Below are positions 8,903-17,791 of a stretch of DNA of 56,206 nt, in pieces; position 1 is the first letter of the stretch; every line of letters begins with the position of its first letter. Below the pieces are notes generated by a model, which was not told where the DNA came from, ran no database searches, and was given only the letters and a program-made list of their open reading frames with translations. The DNA comes from an uncultured Hyphomicrobiales bacterium (GTDB lineage Bacteria > Pseudomonadota > Alphaproteobacteria > Rhizobiales > Hyphomicrobiaceae): the NCBI GenBank assembly GCA_902826715.1, contig CADEFX010000002.1, positions 10,886 to 67,091 of the forward strand, given 5' to 3'. The position numbers and the translations under genes are program-made.

Positions 8903-9143
8903 GCTCGTGCCGATAGGCGCGCAGCAGGCCGGCATGGCGGGCGAGGTCGTAAGTCCAATGTCCGGCCAGTCCGCGCCGCCGCTCCTCGCGCAAGGCGCGC
9001 CGCAGCTTTGCCAGCAGATGCCGGCGACCTTGTTCGGTGTGATCCGCAATATCGCGGGGCCACAGCGCTATGAGGCGCGGCAGGTCGCGGGTGCGGCAGT
9101 AGGACTGCCCGGGGACTGTCGAGATGTTTTTGCCGTTCGTCAT
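8736..9143 (-). CDS. hypothetical protein, convergent with and overlapping mucR
   Basis: A 135-residue frame starting [20 protein letters not shown]. The first 80 residues lie outside mucR and look like a real basic helical protein ([51 protein letters not shown]), and without it 380 bases would be empty. I recognise no domain. From about residue 81 the frame runs antisense through the mucR 3' end and becomes low-quality sequence, so the C-terminus may be wrong. No clear ribosome binding site is seen before the ATG. The gene is plausible but uncertain; a fragment or a frame-shifted gene is the alternative. Confidence 0.45.
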   Translation of the reverse strand: MTNGKNISTVPGQSYCRTRDLPRLIALWPRDIADHTEQGRRHLLAKLRRALREERRRGLAGHWTYDLARHAGLLRAYRHELTYRDACRDPSSSPVANAQPHSSARPSDSRAAGSTWRDTRRATVCSASANDASGI

Positions 9144-9279
9144 GCGGGAAGGATCGCATGGGCTGGCGCCCCGGGGAGAAGTCAGCGGTCATGCACCAAT
9201 CCCGCAGAAATATTTGACGACCGGCCCCGGCGACGCGCTTAATCGACGCCAGACGCCAAGGGCAACGGGATTATCACCG

Positions 9280-9738
9280 ATGACAGTCACGAAAGGGCGC
9301 TGCCAGTGCCGCGCCATCGAGTACGAGTTCGAGGGCAAGCCCAAGTGGGTCATGCACTGCCACTGCGAGGATTGCCGGCGAGCCGTTTCGTCGGCGGTCG
9401 CGACCTATATCGGCGTGGATATCGGCCAGTTCCGCTATCTCAAGGGTGAGCCGTCGATCTACGAGTCGTCGCCCGGCGTGAAGCGCTACTTCTGCGCGAC
9501 CTGCGGCTCGCCGATGGCCTACGCGGGAGCGCGCTGGCCGCGCGAGGTGCACTTGTTCCACGGCACACTCGAGCAGCCGATGCAGTGGCCGCCGACCGGA
9601 CACGCGCATGTGGGCGAGCAGGTGGGCTGGTTCGACGTGCATGACGACTTGCCGCGCTTCGAGAAGACGGCCGCGAAGGGCGCGCAGCCGGTGAAAAAGG
9701 GACCGCGCGCGCCCAGGGATCATGCTGGAACGGACTGA
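9280..9738 (+). CDS. GFA family protein (CENP-V/GFA domain)
   Basis: A 152-residue protein with the zinc-binding cysteines of the glutathione-dependent formaldehyde-activating enzyme fold: CQC at the start (residues 8-10), CHCEDC near residue 28 and FCATCGSPMAY in the middle. Start 9280 (MTVTKGRCQC) is preferred because the frame upstream to 9124 is not family-like. These proteins bind zinc in a Mss4-like beta fold; most homologues have no proven formaldehyde-related activity. The C-terminus is basic and probably disordered. The end overlaps the convergent DUF992 gene by 19 bases. Confidence 0.88.
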   Translation: MTVTKGRCQCRAIEYEFEGKPKWVMHCHCEDCRRAVSSAVATYIGVDIGQFRYLKGEPSIYESSPGVKRYFCATCGSPMAYAGARWPREVHLFHGTLEQPMQWPPTGHAHVGEQVGWFDVHDDLPRFEKTAAKGAQPVKKGPRAPRDHAGTD

Positions 9739-10229
9739 ACCTTCAACTCCATCGTCATGATGGAGCGCCCTGTGTTGGGCGCGCCGTGCGCGGTCTCGGT
9801 GTGCAGGGTGATGTCCCTATTCTCTTCACCCATCAAACTATTGGCCGCAGCGCCCTTGGCGCTGGAGGGGTCGCCGCCACCGACATAGGTCTGGGCAAAC
9901 AGGCCGGGTTCAAGCTTTACATCCTTGGGCCCCTGCACCACCCAGATCATCACCAGCTTGCCTTCAAGCTGCTGGCCTGCGCCGACCTTGCGGATGGTGC
10001 CGGAGTAGGTCATCTCCGCGCCGCTCTCGGTGGGCTTGAACACGCACCGCATGGCGCGTTCCTCGCTTGGCGGCGTTTGCTTGGTCTCGCCGTCCTCAGC
10101 CAAGGTGCAGGTGAGCGTGCCCAAGTTGCTGCGTGGGGTCTGCGCCTGCGCTGTGGCTCCGGCGACAAGACCGATCAGGCCAAAAGACAGCAGCAAAGGC
10201 CGAAAGTTCCACAGCCCGATCATGGTCAT
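9720..10229 (-). CDS. DUF992 domain protein, exported
   Basis: A 169-residue protein with a signal peptide (hydrophobic core LLLSFGLIGLVAG, likely cleavage after ATAQA around residue 29). The mature part begins RSNLGTLTCTLAEDGE, has a second cysteine in MRCVFKP, and continues with YSGTIRKVGAGQQLEGKLVM, matching the beta-rich DUF992 pattern common in Hyphomicrobiales. The two cysteines could form a periplasmic disulfide. The function of the family is unknown. ATG 10229 and ATG 10223 are both possible starts. The 3' end overlaps the GFA gene by 19 bases. Confidence 0.75.
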   Translation of the reverse strand: MTMIGLWNFRPLLLSFGLIGLVAGATAQAQTPRSNLGTLTCTLAEDGETKQTPPSEERAMRCVFKPTESGAEMTYSGTIRKVGAGQQLEGKLVMIWVVQGPKDVKLEPGLFAQTYVGGGDPSSAKGAAANSLMGEENRDITLHTETAHGAPNTGRSIMTMELKVQSVPA

Positions 10230-10360
10230 CTCCGCGGTAGCCCGTCGATTCGGAATACAACGCCTCAGACGTCCGTGGGTTGCGATGGCGGCCTGAGCAA
10301 ACTGGGGATCGGCGGGCGTCCGGTTGGCGAGCGGGTCGCGCCTCGTGCTATAGGCGAGGC

Positions 10361-11221
10361 ATGAGCGATTTTCGACGTCCCAAGTCCGCCGTGTCCGCAG
10401 GAGCGGTCACATTTGCCAACGACCGGCCCTTTGCGCTGTTTGCCGGTCCTTGCCAGATGGAATCACGGGCGCACGCGCTGGAGATGGCGTCGGCGCTGAA
10501 AGAGATCTGCGCCAACGCCGGTGTCGGGCTCGTTTACAAGTCGAGCTTCGACAAGGCCAACAGGACGTCGCTGGCGGGCAAGCGTGGCATGGGGCTCGAC
10601 GGCGCCCTTTCCGTTTTCGATGAGGTCCGTTCCACGCTCGGATTGCCGGTCGTCACGGACGTGCATGAGATCGGTCAGTGCGCGCCGGTGGCCGAGGTCG
10701 TGGACGTGCTGCAGATCCCGGCCTTCCTGTGCCGGCAAACGGATCTACTGGTGGCGGCGGCACGGACAGGCAAGGTCGTGAAGGTCAAGAAAGGGCAGTT
10801 CCTGGCGCCCTGGGACATGAAGAACGTTGTGGCGAAGATCACGGAGAGCGGCAACGCCAACGTGCTCGTGACGGAGCGCGGCGCGAGCTTCGGGTACAAT
10901 ACGCTGGTCGTCGATATGCGATCGCTGCCCATCATGGCGGAGATCGGCGCGCCGGTGATTTTCGATGCGACGCATTCGGTGCAGCAGCCGGGTGGACAGG
11001 GGACGTCGTCGGGTGGCGACCGTCGGTTTGTGCCAACGCTGGCGCGCGCCGCGGTGGCAGTGGGCGTGGCGGGCCTTTTCATCGAGACGCATCAGGACCC
11101 CGATCGCGCGCCGTCTGATGGACCTAATATGCTTGTCCTGAAAGATATGCATGATCTACTCGTCGAGTTAAAAGCCATCGACGCGATGGTGAAGGCGAAG
11201 CGGTCTGGCGCGCCTGCCTGA
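10361..11221 (+). CDS. kdsA: 3-deoxy-8-phosphooctulonate synthase (KDO-8-P synthase)
   Basis: A 286-residue enzyme that condenses phosphoenolpyruvate with arabinose 5-phosphate to KDO 8-phosphate for lipid A inner core. It has the family motifs [56 protein letters not shown] and [10 protein letters not shown]; the C-terminal [14 protein letters not shown] is typical. Cys in AGPCQMES marks the metal-dependent type; the metal-independent enzymes have Asn there. Start 10361 (MSDFRRPKS) follows AGGCGAGG; the frame is open to 10280 but the extension is unrelated. In many relatives kdsA is near pyrG and eno; here it is isolated, followed 39 bases later by a rhodanese gene. Confidence 0.96.
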   Translation: MSDFRRPKSAVSAGAVTFANDRPFALFAGPCQMESRAHALEMASALKEICANAGVGLVYKSSFDKANRTSLAGKRGMGLDGALSVFDEVRSTLGLPVVTDVHEIGQCAPVAEVVDVLQIPAFLCRQTDLLVAAARTGKVVKVKKGQFLAPWDMKNVVAKITESGNANVLVTERGASFGYNTLVVDMRSLPIMAEIGAPVIFDATHSVQQPGGQGTSSGGDRRFVPTLARAAVAVGVAGLFIETHQDPDRAPSDGPNMLVLKDMHDLLVELKAIDAMVKAKRSGAPA

Positions 11222-11260
11222 ACGCGACGATTTCTGAGCAATTCCTAGGAGTCTTTTGTC

Positions 11261-12844
11261 ATGCGTTCCACCGTCGATGCCGGAACGGTCAAATCTTGGC
11301 TGTCGGACGGCCGGGAGATTGCTTTCTTCGACGTGCGTGAGCCAGGTCCGTTCGCCGACGGGCATCCGTTTTTTGCGGTGCCGCTCCCCTACAGCCGCCT
11401 CGAGCTCGACATCGGGCATCTGGCGCCCAACCGCGCCGTACGTGTGGTGCTGTGCGACGGCGGCGATGGCGTGGCCGACAAGGCGAAAGCGCGTGCCGAG
11501 GCGCTGGGCTATGCGAATGTGTCGGTGCTGGAGGGCGGAGCGCCGGCGTGGAAAAGCTCCGGATACACGCTCTACGAGGGCGTCAACCTGCCGTCGAAGA
11601 CGTTCGGCGAGCTGATCGAGCACGAGCGGCACACGCCGCGCATCACGGCGCAGGATTTGGACGCCATGAAGCAGCGCGGCGATGATTTCGTCATCGTCGA
11701 CGGCCGCACCTGGGCTGAGTACACGCGCTTCAACATTCCGGGCGGCATTTCCTGCCCGAACGGCGAGCTGGTGCTGCGGATCGGCGAGATTGCGCCCGAT
11801 CCGAAGACGACGATCGTCGTCAACTGCGCGGGCCGGACGCGCTCGATCATCGGCGCGCAGACGCTCATCGACTTCGACGTGCCGAATAAGGTCGTGGCGC
11901 TGGAGAACGGGACGCAAGGCTGGTTCCTCGCCGGCTACGACGTGCAGCGCGGGGCGGACCTGCGCTGGCCGGAGGCGCCGAAGGATGCCGGCGCGCGCGA
12001 GGCGATGAAGGCGAAGGCGCGGCAGCATGCGCGGCGGCATGGCGTTGCCTGGACCACGTCCGACGATGTCGCGGGATGGCTCAAAGATGCGCAGCGATCG
12101 ACGTATCTGCTCGACGTGCGCACGGCCGAGGAGGTGTCGGCGTCACCGATCGCGGGATGTCGCCACGCGCCGGGCGGGCAGCTCGTGCAGGCGACGGATC
12201 AGTGGGTCGGCGTCAAGGGCGCGCGCGTTGTCGTGGCCGATGGCGAGATGATCCGGGCACCGATGGTGGCGGCCTGGTTGCGGCAGCTCGGGCACGAGGC
12301 CTACGTGCTCGACGGCGATGGCCTGGTGGGTGCATCGGATGCGCCGGGCGTACGCGCCGAGAGCGTTCTACCGGATGTGCAGCCGATCAGTGCAGGCGAT
12401 GCGGCGGCCAAGCTGGATGATGGAGCGGCGCAAGCGATCGATCTCAGGAGCAGCGCCGCCTGGAGCGCCGGGCACGTTCCCGGCTCGGTGTGGTCCATTC
12501 GGCCGCGCATCGCATCGGCCGTCGATCCGGCAAGACCTGTGATCCTGATCGCCGATGACGTGATGATGGCGCGCGCGGCCGCTGCGGATCTGGCTGAGGT
12601 TGGTGCTCGCGGAATTGCTCTGCTCGCAGGCGGCATCAAGGCCTGGCAGGCGGCGGGGCGGCACCTGGCGGCCGCGCCGGGTCAGCTACCGCACGCCGAG
12701 AGGATCGACTTCGTGTTTCACACGGCCGGGCGGCATGAGGGCGATGCCGCGGCGGCGCGCGCCTACATCGCCTGGGAGGTGAACCTCGTCAATCAGCTCG
12801 ACGCGCAGGAGCGCGCGGTGTTCAGGCTCGCGCAGAGCGCGTAG
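11261..12844 (+). CDS. multi-domain rhodanese-like sulfurtransferase
   Basis: A 527-residue cytoplasmic protein with four tandem rhodanese folds. Domain 1 (about 1-105) has active-loop Cys65 in LCDGGDG. Domain 2 (about 125-235) has Cys189 in NCAGRTRS and the best family match (VIVDGRTWAEYTRFNIPGG). Domain 3 (about 263-355, LLDVRTAEE) has Ala at the catalytic position in VVADGEMIR. Domain 4 (about 373-470, AIDLRSSAAWSAGHVPGS) has Ala in LIADDVMMAR. Only the first two domains can carry a persulfide; the last two are probably structural or regulatory. Rhodanese domains move sulfane sulfur to thiophilic acceptors. The gene converges with the LysR gene and their ends overlap by 23 bases. Confidence 0.88.
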   Translation: MRSTVDAGTVKSWLSDGREIAFFDVREPGPFADGHPFFAVPLPYSRLELDIGHLAPNRAVRVVLCDGGDGVADKAKARAEALGYANVSVLEGGAPAWKSSGYTLYEGVNLPSKTFGELIEHERHTPRITAQDLDAMKQRGDDFVIVDGRTWAEYTRFNIPGGISCPNGELVLRIGEIAPDPKTTIVVNCAGRTRSIIGAQTLIDFDVPNKVVALENGTQGWFLAGYDVQRGADLRWPEAPKDAGAREAMKAKARQHARRHGVAWTTSDDVAGWLKDAQRSTYLLDVRTAEEVSASPIAGCRHAPGGQLVQATDQWVGVKGARVVVADGEMIRAPMVAAWLRQLGHEAYVLDGDGLVGASDAPGVRAESVLPDVQPISAGDAAAKLDDGAAQAIDLRSSAAWSAGHVPGSVWSIRPRIASAVDPARPVILIADDVMMARAAAADLAEVGARGIALLAGGIKAWQAAGRHLAAAPGQLPHAERIDFVFHTAGRHEGDAAAARAYIAWEVNLVNQLDAQERAVFRLAQSA

Positions 12845-13751
12845 CTGCTTGCCGCTTTCGCGGCGCGGTGTGGGCTGCGACATGCGCGCGGAAGGCTTCG
12901 ATGAATTCCTGCGACAGCGCCGACAGGCGCCGATTGGCCGGTGTGACGATGGCCTTGCGCACGTTGATCGCCGGTTCGAAGGGGACCGTGACGACACCGC
13001 GGTTCTCGAAATCGGTGACCGAGAAGGGATCGACCAAGGCGATTCCGGTGCCGGCCGCCACAAGGCTGCCCGCAATTCCCGAAAGCGGCGTCGTGACGAC
13101 GGCGTTGCGCTGCAGGTCTGCGAGATGGGCCTGGATCTCATCGGCGGCGAAAATCTGCGGCTCCACCAGCGAGATGAATGGCTCGCCCGCGAGGTCCTTG
13201 GCTGTCACGCTCTTGCGGCGTGCCAGACGATGCCCCTTCTGCATGAGAACGACGGCGTATGAATTGAGCGGCTCGAGCTTCAGGCCGGGCCGTTCGGGCG
13301 GGGCGGCGGCGATCCCGATGTCGGCTTGGCCGGATGCCACCGCGTCGATAACGAGATGGGATGGCATGCCATGCAGATGCACGCGGCCGAGCGATCGCCC
13401 CTTGATGAACGAGGCGACGAAGCGGGGGAGGAAGCCCATGGCCATGGACGGCATGGCGACCACGCGCAACATGCCTCGGCGGCGGTTGCGCAACTCCTCA
13501 GCAAACGTGCTGACGGCCTCGATACCGTAAGCATAGCGCTCCACCTCGACCAGCAGGAGATGGGCTTCCGGTGTCGGGATGACATGATTGCCGGTACGCT
13601 CGAACAGCTTGATGCCGGAGCGCAGTTCCAGGTCGTGGACGAGCCGGCTGACGGCCGGTTGGCTGACCTTCAGCACGGCGGCGGCGCCGGTGATAGACCC
13701 GCGCAGCATGACGAGGCGGAAGGCTTCCAGTTGGCGGGAGTTCAGCAGCAT
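12822..13751 (-). CDS. LysR-family transcriptional regulator
   Basis: A 309-residue regulator. The winged helix-turn-helix lies at about residues 5-65 (LNSRQLEAFRLVMLRGSITG, then AAAVLKVSQPAVSRLVHDLE), followed by a periplasmic-binding-protein-like effector domain from about residue 90 (GMLRVVAMPSMAMGFLPRF). ATG 13751 is the start because it places the HTH at the usual N-terminal position; the frame upstream to 13913 overlaps the promoter. It is divergent from the polyamine-type ABC operon across 151 bases, the classical layout for a LysR activator of the neighbouring operon, with an amine or opine-like inducer being likely. Confidence 0.93.
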   Translation of the reverse strand: MLLNSRQLEAFRLVMLRGSITGAAAVLKVSQPAVSRLVHDLELRSGIKLFERTGNHVIPTPEAHLLLVEVERYAYGIEAVSTFAEELRNRRRGMLRVVAMPSMAMGFLPRFVASFIKGRSLGRVHLHGMPSHLVIDAVASGQADIGIAAAPPERPGLKLEPLNSYAVVLMQKGHRLARRKSVTAKDLAGEPFISLVEPQIFAADEIQAHLADLQRNAVVTTPLSGIAGSLVAAGTGIALVDPFSVTDFENRGVVTVPFEPAINVRKAIVTPANRRLSALSQEFIEAFRAHVAAHTAPRKRQAATRSARA

Positions 13752-13902
13752 GTTGCATATCGAGCAGGCAAGGGCATAAGGCAGTATAACAAAATCGGAT
13801 GCTGGCCTCAGAAAATTCGATTTGACGCTCTTGAGGCCGGCAATCAGGTTGTCATCTGCGAACTGTTCTAATCTTCGGTGACGTTTTGCAGGGAGGCGAG
13901 TG
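13752..13902. promoter_or_regulatory. divergent promoter region, LysR / ABC operon
   Basis: The 151-base gap is AT-rich in the middle (ATAACAAAATCGG, GAAAATTCGATTTG). A dyad AAATCG (13792-13797) / CGATTT (13818-13823) is centred in it and is a reasonable LysR recognition site. GGGAGG at 13891-13896 is the ribosome binding site for the binding-protein gene. The assignment is by position and symmetry only. Confidence 0.5.
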
Positions 13903-14937
13903 ATGACGTCCAAGCAGATCCTGATGGCCGCCGGCTGTGCCCTTGCGCTCGCCGCATCCCCCGCAGTGGCGCAGGATAAGACACTGACGGTCGCCGGCTA
14001 CGGCGGATCGTGGGAACAGACGATGCGCAAATTCGTGTTTCCGGCCTTCGAAGCCAAGCACGGCGTGAAGATGGAATACACCGCCGGCAATTCGACCGAC
14101 ACCATCGCCAAGCTGCAGGCGCAGAAGGGCAATCAGGTGATCGACGTGGCCATCGTCGACGACGGGCCGATGTATCAGGCCATCCAGCTCGGTTTCTGCG
14201 CGCCGATAAAGGGCCTCGACAAGGCGGATCTGTATGACGCGGCCAAGTTCAAGGACGACGTGGCGGTGGCGGTCGGCCAGACCGGCACGGGCTTCATGGT
14301 CAACACCAAGTATTTCCAGGAGAAGGGATGGCCGATCCCGACATCGTGGAATGACCTCAAGGATCCGAAGTTCAAGAAGCTGCTGGTGATCCCGCCGATC
14401 AACAACACCTACGGCCTGTATACGCTCATGATGTACGCGCGCATAAACGGCGGCGGCGAAGCCAATATCGAGCCCGGCTTCAAGGTGATGAAGGACGAGA
14501 TCAATCCCAACGTGCTCGTGTATGAGCCCTCGCCCGGCAAGATGACGGAGCTGTTCCAGTCGGGGCAGGGTGCCATCGCCGTGTGGGGAACGGGCCGGGT
14601 GCAGGCCTTCGCGAACACGGGCTTCCCGGTGGATTTCATCTATCCGAAGGAGGGCGCGCCGATCCTGCTGGCCTCGGCCTGTCCGGTGGCGAAGGACAAC
14701 ATCAATCCGCTGGTGCACGAGTTCATCAATCACATGGTCTCCGCCGACGTGCAGACGGCGCTGGCCAAGGAGATGGGCAACGGGCCGGTCAACAAGAAGG
14801 TCGATGTCGACATGGCCGAGCTGAAGATGGCGCCCGTCGGCGAGCGTGCGGCGAAGGTGGTGGTGCCCGATTGGGTGGCGATCAACAAGTCGCGCGAGGA
14901 GTGGACCAAGCGCTGGAACCGCGAAGTGGAGCGGTAA
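13903..14937 (+). CDS. ABC transporter substrate-binding protein, polyamine/opine type
   Basis: A 344-residue periplasmic binding protein with a signal peptide (MTSKQILMAAGCALALAA, cleavage after AVAQ near residue 25). The mature domain starts KTLTVAGYGGSWEQ and continues with the family 1 / PotD-like pattern (IDVAIVDDGPMYQ, GTGFMVNTKYFQEKG, FKKLLVIPP). Such proteins bind polyamines, opines, thiamine or iron. ATG 13903 follows GGGAGG; GTG 13900 is an alternative start. It is the first gene of the operon and is separated from the ATPase by a repeat element, which may let it be made in excess. Confidence 0.9.
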   Translation: MTSKQILMAAGCALALAASPAVAQDKTLTVAGYGGSWEQTMRKFVFPAFEAKHGVKMEYTAGNSTDTIAKLQAQKGNQVIDVAIVDDGPMYQAIQLGFCAPIKGLDKADLYDAAKFKDDVAVAVGQTGTGFMVNTKYFQEKGWPIPTSWNDLKDPKFKKLLVIPPINNTYGLYTLMMYARINGGGEANIEPGFKVMKDEINPNVLVYEPSPGKMTELFQSGQGAIAVWGTGRVQAFANTGFPVDFIYPKEGAPILLASACPVAKDNINPLVHEFINHMVSADVQTALAKEMGNGPVNKKVDVDMAELKMAPVGERAAKVVVPDWVAINKSREEWTKRWNREVER

Positions 14938-14959
14938 GCGAAGGATCGGGGCATATACC

Positions 14960-15045
14960 TCGATGCGGGGCTGCCCCTCACCCTAACCCTCTCGTCATGG
15001 CTTAGCCATGCTCCGCATGGACGCAAATACGGGGAGAGGGGAATT
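14960..15045. repeat. intercistronic palindromic repeat inside the ABC operon
   Basis: A nested inverted repeat. The outer arms are CCCTCTC (14987-14993) and GAGAGGG (15034-15040); the inner perfect hairpin is CATGGC TTA GCCATG (14996-15010). It is preceded by CCCCTCACCCTAACC. The element resembles the short REP-like repeats scattered between genes in alphaproteobacteria. Located between the binding protein and ATPase genes, it can stabilise the upstream mRNA or reduce downstream expression. Confidence 0.7.
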
Positions 15046-15072
15046 GACTGATCACAGAACACCAAAAGCCCA

Positions 15073-16113
15073 ATGGCGTTTCTTGTCCTCGATGGCCTGA
15101 CGAAGCGCTTTGGCGAGCACATCGCCGTCGAGAATTTGTCGCTGGCGGTAGAGCAGGGTGAGTTCCTGGCGCTGCTCGGGCCCTCGGGCTGCGGCAAGAC
15201 GACGACACTGCAAATGATTGCCGGGTTCGTGACGCCGACGTCGGGCACCATCACGCTGGCTGGCCAGGATTTGCTGGCGGTGAAGCCGGCCAAGCGCGGA
15301 CTGGGAATTGTCTTCCAATCCTACGCACTGTTTCCGCACATGACCGCCGCAGAGAATGTCGCGTTCGGGCTCGAGATGCAGGGCGTCGACAAGAGTGAGA
15401 GGTCGCGCCGCGTGACGGAGGCACTCGAGCTTGTCGGCCTCGGCAAGTTCGCGGAGCGGCATCCGCGGCGCATGTCGGGTGGACAGCAGCAGCGCGTTGC
15501 GCTGGCGCGCGCACTCGTCATTCGGCCCAGCATCCTGCTGCTCGACGAGCCGCTGTCGAACCTCGACGCTAAGCTGCGCGAAGAGATGCAGATCGAGCTG
15601 AGGCAGATCCAGCGTAATGTCGGCACGACGACCATTCTCGTCACGCACGATCAATCGGAGGCGATGGCGCTGTCGGACCGCATTGCCGTCATGAGCCAGG
15701 GGCGGATCGAGCAGATCGCGCCCCCGCATGAAGCCTACGAACGGCCGGCGACACCGTTCGTCGCGAATTTCCTCGGCAAGACCAACGTGCTGCAGGCGCA
15801 GGTCCAAAGCGGGCAGGCACTGCTCGGCGAGGGGCGATGGCCTGTGCCTGCCGGAAGTCCGCCACGGGTCCTGGTAACAGTGCGGCCCGAGAAGATCGGG
15901 TTTGCCGACGGTGGCGCCCAGGCGCTCGCGGGGCAGGTGGTGACGCGCATCTTCCAGGGCAACCACTGGCTCTATCAGGTCGACACGGCGCACGGCCGCG
16001 TGACCGTGATCCGCCAGAATTCCGGGGAAACGGCCCCGGCCGAGGGTGAGGCCGTGCGGCTCTCGTGGCGGCAAGAGGATATGTCCGTGCGGCCGGCGGA
16101 GACGGCGCGATGA
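15073..16113 (+). CDS. ABC transporter ATP-binding protein, PotA-like
   Basis: A 346-residue ATPase. Walker A is GPSGCGKTT (about residues 36-44), the Q-loop is FQSYALFPHM, the signature is RMSGGQQQRVALARAL, Walker B is ILLLDEPLSNLD and the switch is TILVTHDQSEAM. A C-terminal TOBE domain (about 270-346, VRPEKIGF) is typical of the polyamine/iron/molybdate/sugar group. It powers import with the two permeases that follow. Its stop overlaps the next start in ATGA at 16110, indicating translational coupling. Confidence 0.95.
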   Translation: MAFLVLDGLTKRFGEHIAVENLSLAVEQGEFLALLGPSGCGKTTTLQMIAGFVTPTSGTITLAGQDLLAVKPAKRGLGIVFQSYALFPHMTAAENVAFGLEMQGVDKSERSRRVTEALELVGLGKFAERHPRRMSGGQQQRVALARALVIRPSILLLDEPLSNLDAKLREEMQIELRQIQRNVGTTTILVTHDQSEAMALSDRIAVMSQGRIEQIAPPHEAYERPATPFVANFLGKTNVLQAQVQSGQALLGEGRWPVPAGSPPRVLVTVRPEKIGFADGGAQALAGQVVTRIFQGNHWLYQVDTAHGRVTVIRQNSGETAPAEGEAVRLSWRQEDMSVRPAETAR

Positions 16114-16988
16114 GTGCGGCCGAGACCGAGGATCGCAGAAGCTGGATGCCGTATCTGTTGTCGGCCCCGGCACTGCTGCTTTTCATTGCCATCGTGCTCG
16201 TGCCGCTGGCGATGACGGTGCTGCTCTCCTTCCACGATTGGGGGCAATACAAGGGCATCGAGACCGTCTTCATCCTCAAGAATTGGCGGGAGATCTGGTC
16301 CGACGGCTATTTCCACGAGGTCTTTCTGCGCACGTTTCGCGTGGCGTTCCTGGTGACGCTGCTGACGGCCGTGCTGGGTGCACCGGAGGCCTACATCCTG
16401 TCGCGCATGAAGAGCCCGTGGAAGGGCATTTTTCTGCTCGTGGTCATCGGCCCGCTGCTGATCTCAGTGGTGGCGCGAACGCTCGGGTGGGCGTTGTTGT
16501 TCGGCGGCAGCGGGGGCGTCGTGAACAAGGCGCTGCTGAACCTCGGTGTGATCTCCACGCCGATCCCGTTCATGTTCACCGAGACGGGCATGATGGTGGC
16601 GCTGGCGCACGTGCTGATGCCGTTCATGGTGCTCTCCGTCTGGGCGGCGCTGCAGAAGCTCGACCCGCAGATCGAGAATGCGGCGCTCTCGCTCGGAGCG
16701 TCGCAGATGACCGTGCTCAGGCGCATCGTGCTGCCGCAGATCATGCCTGGGATACTGGCGGGCGCGATCATCGTGTTCGCGCTGGCCGCCTCGGCCTTCG
16801 CCACGCCGTCGATCATCGGCGGGCGACGGTTGAAGGTGGCATCGACGCTCGCTTACGACGAGTTCCTCAATACGCTGAACTGGCCCTTGGGAGCCGCGGT
16901 CGCGGTGCTGCTGCTGATTGCGCTGGTGCTCATCATCGTCGGTTCGAACCGTATCATCGAGCGTCGCTACGCCGAGGTGTTCCGATGA
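16110..16988 (+). CDS. ABC transporter permease, PotB-like
   Basis: A 292-residue inner-membrane protein with six predicted transmembrane segments. The first is LLSAPALLLFIAIVLVPLAM at residues 14-33. The coupling EAA loop reads ENAALSLGASQMTVLRRIVL. The start ATG 16110 overlaps the ATPase stop by four bases; longer in-frame starts fall inside the ATPase gene and have no membrane character. It forms the channel with the next gene's product. Confidence 0.93.
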   Translation: MSAAETEDRRSWMPYLLSAPALLLFIAIVLVPLAMTVLLSFHDWGQYKGIETVFILKNWREIWSDGYFHEVFLRTFRVAFLVTLLTAVLGAPEAYILSRMKSPWKGIFLLVVIGPLLISVVARTLGWALLFGGSGGVVNKALLNLGVISTPIPFMFTETGMMVALAHVLMPFMVLSVWAALQKLDPQIENAALSLGASQMTVLRRIVLPQIMPGILAGAIIVFALAASAFATPSIIGGRRLKVASTLAYDEFLNTLNWPLGAAVAVLLLIALVLIIVGSNRIIERRYAEVFR

Positions 16989-17791
16989 GCCGCAACGGAC
17001 CGCTGGCGCTGATCTTCCACACGCTGTTCGTGATTTTCACGCTGGCGCCGATCGTCGTGGTGTGCGTGGTGGCGTTCACGCCGGAAGGCTACCTGTCGTT
17101 GCCGACCAACGGGCCATCGCTGCGCTGGTTCCGGACGATTGCGCGCTATCCGGAGTTCATCAACGCCTTCTGGACGAGCATCTGGCTCGGGACGGTGTCG
17201 TCGGTCATTGCGCTAGCATTTTCAGTGCCGGCTGCGCTGGCCATCGCGCGCTATGATTTCACCGGCCGGGAGGCGCTGACGGCACTGTTCATGTCGCCGC
17301 TGATGATCCCGCACGTGGTGCTCGGCATTGCATTCCTGCGCTTCTTCACGCAGATCGGCATTGGCGGCACGTTTCTCGGACTGGTGCTATCGCACATCGT
17401 CGTGGTGCTGCCGTTTGCGCTGCGACTGACGCTGGCGTCGGCGACAGGCATGGACCGGCGCATCGAGCAGGCCGCGATCTCGCTCGGGGCGTCGGAGTGG
17501 ACGGTCTTAAAGCGCATCACGCTGCCGCTGATCCTGCCGGGGCTGGCGAGTGGCTGGGCGCTTTCGTTCATCACGTCGTTCGACGAGGTGACGATGACCG
17601 TGTTCATCGCGGCGCCCGGGACGGAGACGCTGCCCGTGCGCATGTTCCTGTATATCCAGGACAACATCGATCCGCTCGTGACATCGGTATCGGCGAGCGT
17701 GATTGCGGCGACCGTGGTTGCGCTCATTGTCATGGATCGAATCTACGGTCTCGAGCGGCTTCTCGTCGGACGCGGTTCAGGAGATCGCTGA
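16985..17791 (+). CDS. ABC transporter permease, PotC-like
   Basis: A 268-residue inner-membrane permease with six predicted transmembrane segments, the first being LIFHTLFVIFTLAPIVVVCV. The EAA loop is EQAAISLGASEWTVLKRITL. The start overlaps the previous stop in ATGA, and its own stop overlaps the next gene's ATG by one base. With the preceding PotB-like protein it makes the heterodimeric pore of a polyamine/opine-type importer. Confidence 0.93.
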   Translation: MSRNGPLALIFHTLFVIFTLAPIVVVCVVAFTPEGYLSLPTNGPSLRWFRTIARYPEFINAFWTSIWLGTVSSVIALAFSVPAALAIARYDFTGREALTALFMSPLMIPHVVLGIAFLRFFTQIGIGGTFLGLVLSHIVVVLPFALRLTLASATGMDRRIEQAAISLGASEWTVLKRITLPLILPGLASGWALSFITSFDEVTMTVFIAAPGTETLPVRMFLYIQDNIDPLVTSVSASVIAATVVALIVMDRIYGLERLLVGRGSGDR

